A DNA stretch of 58,663 bases. Origin: Pararhizobium antarcticum (GTDB taxonomy: Bacteria > Pseudomonadota > Alphaproteobacteria > Rhizobiales > Rhizobiaceae). This document shows positions 53,620-58,663 of the stretch, in pieces. Made by a program: the position numbers and the translations under genes. Numbering within the stretch: the first letter of the stretch is position 1; every line of letters begins with the position of its first letter. The notes under the pieces are model-generated. The model ran no database searches, had not been told where the DNA came from, and saw nothing but the letters and a program-made list of their open reading frames with translations. The stretch spans positions 1 to 58,663 of the forward strand of contig NZ_LSRP01000083.1 in the NCBI RefSeq assembly GCF_001885585.1, written 5' to 3'.

Positions 53620-54252
53620 ATGCAGACACGCGACCTCATCAATGCCCTTGCGGCAGATACAAAAACGCAGGCGATGCCGATTGGTCGTGTGTGGTGGATT
53701 GCGCTTGCGGCGGCGACCGTCATGGCCGCCATCGCTTTCTTCCTGCTGATCGGTCCGCGTCCCGATATTGGTCAGGCAGCGCAAACGTTCCGTTTCCTGT
53801 TCAAGTTCATCGGTACGTTAATGCTTACCATATCCGCCTTCGCCTTGCTGCGCGCTTTGTCGCGACCCGGCGCACCCCTTACAGCAGCCTGGCTCTTGCT
53901 CGCACCTGCGCTTGTCGGTGCAGCAGTGGTCGCTGAACTGTTCATCGTACCAGCAGAACGATGGGGCGCAGTCTGGTGGGGCACGAACGTCTATGTCTGC
54001 CTGACCTTCATTCCCCTGATCGGTTTTTTGCCACTCGTGATTATGCTTGCTGCGCTGCGCCACGGCGCTCCGTCGCGTCCCGGTTTCGCCGGGGCTGTTT
54101 CGGGTCTGCTGGCCGGTGGTATCGCCGCAACATTTTATGCAGCGCACTGCACGGACGATTCACCGCTGTTCGTTGCCACCTGGTATACGATCGCCATCGC
54201 CGGTCTCGCAGCCGTCGGGACGATCCTGGGACGGCGTCTTGCCCCGTGGTAG
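53620..54252 (+). CDS. nrsF: NrsF-type membrane anti-sigma factor (DUF1109)
   Basis: 210 residues. A short cytoplasmic N-terminus (MQTRDLINALAAD) that would hold SigF is followed by six hydrophobic segments spanning about residues 25-205. DUF1109 proteins are the membrane anti-sigmas of SigF-type ECF factors. Conserved Cys residues occur at NVYVCLTF and AAHCTDDSP; in the family such cysteines are implicated in sensing. It is tightly coupled to the sigma gene. Confidence 0.87.
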   Translation: MQTRDLINALAADTKTQAMPIGRVWWIALAAATVMAAIAFFLLIGPRPDIGQAAQTFRFLFKFIGTLMLTISAFALLRALSRPGAPLTAAWLLLAPALVGAAVVAELFIVPAERWGAVWWGTNVYVCLTFIPLIGFLPLVIMLAALRHGAPSRPGFAGAVSGLLAGGIAATFYAAHCTDDSPLFVATWYTIAIAGLAAVGTILGRRLAPW

Positions 54253-54324
54253 ACGTTGCGCATTCGCAAGTTTAGTTGCTATCGAAAAACGGTCACTGGC
54301 CACTTGGACGGGGAAGCGCGATGT

Positions 54325-55485
54325 TCATTTGACGAAACGCCGAAGGAAGCGCGAATCGGTCCAATGTTTCCAGATGGTGATCCACCGGCCAGACGCAGCC
54401 AACCCCCATTTGTCGGCGATCGTTCGTCCGTTTGCCAGGGAGATCAGCACAAGCCAGGCGCGCTGGGGCCGGTACCGCATCAAACTTTTCCCGCAAAGCG
54501 TACGGCGAATATTCTCCGCCAGAACAGGGCCGGCACGCACGGCAAAAACGCCGGCCTTCGGGCGGGGATCCTCCAGCGCAGCGACATCACCCGCTGCAAA
54601 AATCTCCGGATGGGAAAGCGATCGCAAGCCGGCATCGACACGGACGAAGCCGTCAGCATCCAGGGCCAGCCCCGTCTGGCGTAGCCATGCGGGCGCACCG
54701 CTTGATGTTGTCCAGACCACCTCGTCCACCGCAAGCCGCCTGCCATCCGCGGCGACAAGGGTTTTGCCCTCCAGCGCGACGACATCAAACCCCGGATGAT
54801 GCGCGATATCCTGGTCCAGGAGCGCCTCTGACACCAGCTTGCGGGCGTGTTCGCTGCGCTCAGGCAGAAGCCGTGGGCCGCGTCCGACAAGATGAAGCTC
54901 GACACCACCGTTTGCCCGGCCATCGCGTGAAATCAGCTCATCGAGCCGTTTCCTGAGCGCAAAGGCCACTTCGATACCGGCGATGCCCTGTCCCACCACG
55001 GCAAGGCGCAACCGGTTCTCGCTTTTGTGGGCCAGATGATCCAACTGGTCCAGACGCGCAGTGAAGCTTGCGATCGGCTTCACCGCGACACCGCCAGAAA
55101 CCCCATCTGGAAGGCTTGGTGTCGAGCCGATGTCCAGCGACAGAACGTCGTAGTCGAGCCAGGTGTCGTCTGCCAGCCGCACCCGATGCGTCTCGGGATC
55201 GATCCCGATTGCCATGCCCTCGTGAAATGTGGTGTTGGAGCGTTGGCACAACGCCTGCAGGTCGATGTTGAAGTCCTCGAACGTATAGCGGCCGGCGATA
55301 TAGCCCGGCAGCATGCCGGAATAGGGCGCATAGCGCGAGGGCGATACAAGAATGATCTCCACCCGTGCACCTTGCCCCTGCAGGCGGCGAACGACTTCGA
55401 CATGGGCGTGTCCACCGCCCAGCAGAACAACGCGTTTGCGACGATCGACCCCTCGGTCCGCAATGGCGCGTTCGCCCGGGTTCAA
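54325..55485 (-). CDS. FAD-dependent NDH-2-like oxidoreductase coupled to an ABC importer
   Basis: 386-residue pyridine nucleotide-disulfide oxidoreductase family flavoprotein. The FAD motif is VVLLGGGHAHVEVVRRL (about 18-34); SPSRYAPYSGMLPGYIAG and a second nucleotide-binding motif VVGQGIAGIEVA (about 168) follow, and IFAAGDVAAL is near the end. These resemble the oxidoreductase domain fused or linked to SelD and type II NADH dehydrogenases. It overlaps the ABC ATPase gene by 4 bases, so its role should relate to the imported compound; the substrate is unknown. Confidence 0.75.
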   Translation of the reverse strand: MNPGERAIADRGVDRRKRVVLLGGGHAHVEVVRRLQGQGARVEIILVSPSRYAPYSGMLPGYIAGRYTFEDFNIDLQALCQRSNTTFHEGMAIGIDPETHRVRLADDTWLDYDVLSLDIGSTPSLPDGVSGGVAVKPIASFTARLDQLDHLAHKSENRLRLAVVGQGIAGIEVAFALRKRLDELISRDGRANGGVELHLVGRGPRLLPERSEHARKLVSEALLDQDIAHHPGFDVVALEGKTLVAADGRRLAVDEVVWTTSSGAPAWLRQTGLALDADGFVRVDAGLRSLSHPEIFAAGDVAALEDPRPKAGVFAVRAGPVLAENIRRTLCGKSLMRYRPQRAWLVLISLANGRTIADKWGLAASGRWITIWKHWTDSRFLRRFVK

Positions 55486-56153
55486 GGTTCCTGCCCCGAA
55501 ACGGCGTCCATACGGTAGATTTCGCCGCCGGCGGATTGCGCATCGGCCTCGTCATGAGTGACCAAAATGACTGGCAGGCCTGCATCCTGGGCCTTGGTGA
55601 AGACAAGGCTGCGCATCTGCTGGCGAAGCGCCATGTCGAGCTTGGAGAATGGCTCGTCGAGCAGAAGCAGTCGCGGCTGCGAGACGAGAACCCGCGCCAG
55701 CGCGACACGGGCCTTCTGGCCGCCCGAGAGGGTGGCAGGGTCGCGCGCCGCAAAATCATCCAGCTCCACCTCCGCCAGCGCGTGCGCAGCGATGCGCACG
55801 CGCTCGCTGCGTCTGGATATCGTGGCGGGGACGGCAAAGGCGACATTTGCCCCGACGGACATATGCGGGAAGAGAAGGGGGTCCTGGAACAGGATACCAG
55901 CCCGTCGGCTTTCCGGAGCGAGGTCCGTCAGATTGACCCCTTCGATGGTGACGTCACCCCTTGCCTTGAAAACGGGATCGAGAAAGCCGCCGATAAAGGC
56001 CAGAAGGGTCGATTTGCCTGATCCGGATGGGCCCATGACCGTCAGCACGCGGGAAGGCTGCACCTCAGCCGAAAGCGCGATCAGCCGATGGTCCCCCAGC
56101 CAGATTTCAATGCCGGCAAGGACAAGGCCAGCGACTATAATATCATTCGTCAT
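55482..56153 (-). CDS. ABC transporter ATP-binding protein, YnjD-like
   Basis: Cytoplasmic ATPase of 223 residues. Walker A is GPSGSGKST (about residues 41-49), the signature is LSGGQKAR, Walker B is LLLLDEPF and the switch region is THDEAD. The short length without a C-terminal regulatory domain matches E. coli YnjD (217 residues). It follows the fused permease gene after 3 bases and is followed by the coupled oxidoreductase gene. Confidence 0.83.
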   Translation of the reverse strand: MTNDIIVAGLVLAGIEIWLGDHRLIALSAEVQPSRVLTVMGPSGSGKSTLLAFIGGFLDPVFKARGDVTIEGVNLTDLAPESRRAGILFQDPLLFPHMSVGANVAFAVPATISRRSERVRIAAHALAEVELDDFAARDPATLSGGQKARVALARVLVSQPRLLLLDEPFSKLDMALRQQMRSLVFTKAQDAGLPVILVTHDEADAQSAGGEIYRMDAVSGQEP

Positions 56154-56156
56154 TGT

Positions 56157-57881
56157 TCAGACCTGCATGGCACGGCGGTTTCGATAGAGCAGTGCCGGCA
56201 CGATGGACGCAACGGCAAAAACGATGAAGGGTAAAAGGGTTTGCAGCAGGCCGTAGACACCGATCACCCGGCGGTTGCCGCCCGACGCCAGGGCCACGGC
56301 TTCCGTCGTGATGGTCTGGATCCGCCCTTCACCGATGAGCACGGTGGGCAGGTACTGGCCGACGGAGACTGCGAAGCCGACGGCAAAGGCCGTGAAAATA
56401 GCGCGCGTCAGCATCGGCAGCCGGACGGCCAGAAGCGCCGACAGGCGCGAGCGCCCGAGTGCTGCGGCCAGAACGTCATAGCGGATGTCGAATTGCCGCC
56501 AGGCATCCGAAAGGGAGAGGAAGACATAGGGCAACACGAAGACGAGATGCACAAGGACCAAGGCGGCAAACCGGTCGAGGCTACCGCTGCCGATAAACAG
56601 GATCTGGAGACCGAAGACAAAGGTGATCTGCGGCGTGATCAGCGGCAGGTAGAGCAGAAGAAGCGCCGACTGCCCGCCTCTTTTGCCGGTTTCCGTTTCC
56701 CGCTCAAGACAGCCGATCGTCAAGAACACGGCGATCAGCGTCGAAATCACACCGGCTGACAATGTGGTGATCAATGGCATCGCCAGCTGCGAAAGAGCGG
56801 CCTGCCAAGTCCGGAGTGTCAATCCCTTCGGCAAGAGGTCGGGGAACGTCCAAAGCCCGGCGAAGGACCAGACCAGAAGTAGGGCAAGGCCGCTGAAGAC
56901 GGTGGCGATGGCGACGATAACTGCGCTCGCTGCGGCTATCTTGACGCTCCGGTCACCTGGAAAGCGATGACCACGATCGCGAAGCGCTGTGAGCGCTCGT
57001 CCACAGACGCGTTCGGCAAAATACCAGAGAACGAGGGCCGTCGCCGTCACTCCTAGCTGAAGGATCGCACCCGCGGATGCCAGAAAGCGGGTCGACAGAT
57101 CGGGGTCGTTCATCCATTGCAGCAGACGGGTCGCCAGCGTTCCCGGCAGGTTCGGCCCGAGGATCAGAGCGACATCAACGACGGAACTCGAATAGGCAAG
57201 GACGGCATAGACGGCAAACCGGATCTGTCGGTAGATCCCGGGCCAGAGCAAATAGAGAAAACCCGCAACAGGTCCGTAGCCGAGCGAGGCGGCAAGGCGA
57301 CGCGATGCGACAAGTTCCACTTGCGGAAGTGCGGCAAGCGAGACCAGGAAAAGAAAGGGAATTTCCTTGAGGACAAGCGCCGCTGTCATGGTGATGCCGA
57401 ACGGATCGTGCGGAATCAGCAAGTCAGGCGGGCGATCAAGTCCTGCGAAAGGGGCAGCGAGCCGGATGAGGTAACCCGACGGCGCGATCAACAGAGCAAG
57501 TCCAAACGCGGCTGCGGCGTGTGGGATGGCCAGGAGCGGCGACAGCCAGTGCTGCAGGCGTCGCAGAACCGATGTGCCCGCAAAGGCGGCCAGAAACAAT
57601 GCTGTGACGGCAACCGAGATGGCTGTGGTGGACAGTCCACTGGCAAGGCTGAGCCACACCGAAGCCCAAATACCGGGCATGGCCAGAAGCCTGCCGAAAT
57701 GCTCGAGGCCGATGTCGTGGCCGCCAAGCGCTGGAAGGTAGCCAAGCGCCGGAAGCAGCGTTCCCAAAAGGCCGAAGGACAGTGGCAGGGTCAGCAGCGC
57801 CACCGTCAAAACGATCGCCGACCGCGCGTAGACGGCAACGACCCGGCTCCCTATGAACGAACTCAGCCCCCACTTTCTCAC
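56157..57881 (-). CDS. ABC transporter permease, two fused halves, YnjC-like
   Basis: Inner-membrane protein of 574 residues with about twelve hydrophobic segments in two homologous halves. Each half has an EAA-type loop region (LAASLGYGPVAGFLYLLWPGI-type near residue 200; AAALGRSRLSALLAVRLPML-type near 480). Fused permeases of this kind (YnjC, and ThiP- and FbpB-like) serve single-ATPase importers. GTG 57881 is the best visible start, with a weak ribosome site. The binding-protein gene stops just before it. Confidence 0.8.
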   Translation of the reverse strand: MRKWGLSSFIGSRVVAVYARSAIVLTVALLTLPLSFGLLGTLLPALGYLPALGGHDIGLEHFGRLLAMPGIWASVWLSLASGLSTTAISVAVTALFLAAFAGTSVLRRLQHWLSPLLAIPHAAAAFGLALLIAPSGYLIRLAAPFAGLDRPPDLLIPHDPFGITMTAALVLKEIPFLFLVSLAALPQVELVASRRLAASLGYGPVAGFLYLLWPGIYRQIRFAVYAVLAYSSSVVDVALILGPNLPGTLATRLLQWMNDPDLSTRFLASAGAILQLGVTATALVLWYFAERVCGRALTALRDRGHRFPGDRSVKIAAASAVIVAIATVFSGLALLLVWSFAGLWTFPDLLPKGLTLRTWQAALSQLAMPLITTLSAGVISTLIAVFLTIGCLERETETGKRGGQSALLLLYLPLITPQITFVFGLQILFIGSGSLDRFAALVLVHLVFVLPYVFLSLSDAWRQFDIRYDVLAAALGRSRLSALLAVRLPMLTRAIFTAFAVGFAVSVGQYLPTVLIGEGRIQTITTEAVALASGGNRRVIGVYGLLQTLLPFIVFAVASIVPALLYRNRRAMQV

Positions 57882-57884
57882 GGA

Positions 57885-58663
57885 TCAGTTGCCGCTCGCG
57901 TAACGCCGGCGCCATTCCGTCTCGACGCGCTCCATCCAGCTCGCATGCGGCTCGACGAGAACCGGCCCGAGCTTGTCTGGCGAAAGCGTCGCAACACCGA
58001 GATCGAGCCCCTCAAACGCGGCTCGATCCACGTCCGACAGTTTTGCGACAGACAGAACCGTCGGGTCACCCCAATATGCCGGATCCTGCTTGCGCAGCTG
58101 CGCTTCCGGCGAAATCAGGAAGTTGGCGACGAGAAGCGCCGCTTCCTTGGCATTGGCATTATAGGGAATCGCGACGAAGTGGGTGTTTCCGAGCGTCCCC
58201 CCGGAGAATGTGAAGGAGCGCACGGTGTCTGGCAGTTCGCCCGCGGCAATCGCTGAAGAGGCCTCCGCCGGATTGAAGGCAAAAATTATATCGAGCTCGC
58301 CATCCGCCAGCTTCTGCTTCATGTCGGGATAGTTCTGCGGAAAAGCCTTGCCGGACCGCCAGGACACGTTGTGGAGTGCATCCAGATAAGCAAACAGCGG
58401 CTCGACAATGCGCTCAAAGCTGGCCTCGTCGACGGGCTTCAACAGCTTCGCGCGATCATCGATGACTTCGCTCAGCACCTGCTTCAGAAAGGACGAGCCG
58501 ATGAAATCCGGTGGTGCCGGATAGGAAAAACGGCCCGGATTTCGCTTCGCCCAATCGAGCAACCCCGCAGCGTTGTCAGGCAGATCGTCCTGTTTGTTCC
58601 GCGCACCATCGTAGAAGAAGACGAGCTTGGCGCCGCCCCAGGGGCTCTCGAGCCCTTCCGTGG
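57885..58663 (-). CDS. ABC transporter substrate-binding protein, YnjB-like (N-terminus beyond the window)
   Basis: At least 258 residues of a periplasmic binding protein; the frame stays open to the last base of the window, so the gene continues past it. Visible features include GGAKLVFFYDGAR, LDWAKRNPGRFSYP and PDMKQKLADGELDI. The C-terminal region is LEPHASWMERVETEWRRRYASG-like. These match the YnjB family, whose substrate has not been proven (thiamine or metal-like compounds have been suggested for relatives). It is the first visible gene of the leftward YnjBCD-oxidoreductase operon. Confidence 0.8.
   Translation of the reverse strand, partial: TEGLESPWGGAKLVFFYDGARNKQDDLPDNAAGLLDWAKRNPGRFSYPAPPDFIGSSFLKQVLSEVIDDRAKLLKPVDEASFERIVEPLFAYLDALHNVSWRSGKAFPQNYPDMKQKLADGELDIIFAFNPAEASSAIAAGELPDTVRSFTFSGGTLGNTHFVAIPYNANAKEAALLVANFLISPEAQLRKQDPAYWGDPTVLSVAKLSDVDRAAFEGLDLGVATLSPDKLGPVLVEPHASWMERVETEWRRRYASGN

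Overview
The window looks like part of a secondary replicon (plasmid or chromid) of a Rhizobium/Agrobacterium-type alphaproteobacterium. The grounds are a complete repA-repB-repC cassette (about 46.2-49.8 kb), high-GC coding sequence, glycerol/polyol ABC import genes of the rhizobial glpSTPQUV kind, and DUF1612 (RHE_PE00001-type) genes typical of rhizobial plasmids. No rRNA, tRNA or CRISPR array was seen.

Region 1 (1-24.3 kb) is polyol and glycerol-phosphate catabolism. A leftward operon (7683 to 1) has an FGGY kinase, two ABC ATPases, two permeases, a DUF2160 membrane protein and a binding protein. A divergent rightward operon has a GlpD-like flavoprotein, a triosephosphate isomerase gene with a stop codon inside its catalytic motif, and an extra lipoyl synthase gene. 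From 23115 down to 11536 runs a second leftward operon: a glycerol-1-phosphate dehydrogenase-like enzyme, a HAD phosphatase, GlpD, a xylulokinase-like kinase, a ribose-type ABC importer and another FGGY kinase. A SorC/DeoR-type regulator is divergent from it. The second operon is the best candidate for an undescribed pathway: it pairs NAD-type and flavin-type polyol-phosphate dehydrogenases with two kinases and a phosphatase.

Region 2 (25-36 kb) holds envelope and signalling genes: a membrane class III nucleotidyl cyclase, a large MscS channel translationally coupled to a lipoprotein hydrolase, a membrane TPR protein with an N-terminal regulator-like domain, and an EmrA/DUF2955-type efflux locus with small membrane proteins.

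Region 3 (36-46 kb) is decayed mobile DNA: a frameshifted DUF1612 gene fused in frame to the C-terminal half of an IS630 transposase, a serine recombinase, relics of tniQ and tniB, an IS66-like transposase relic, and a full-length DUF1612 copy in inverted orientation to the first. Much of it carries no convincing gene.

Region 4 (46-50 kb) is repABC, with a candidate counter-transcribed RNA between repB and repC.

Region 5 (50.4-58.7 kb) holds a bufferin-type (DUF2282/DUF692/DUF2063/DoxX) metal-stress operon, divergent from a SigF-type ECF sigma factor and its NrsF-type anti-sigma. Matching GTAACA-N16-CGNA promoters lie on both sides. It is followed by a YnjBCD-like ABC importer coupled to an FAD oxidoreductase; the binding-protein gene runs off the window end.
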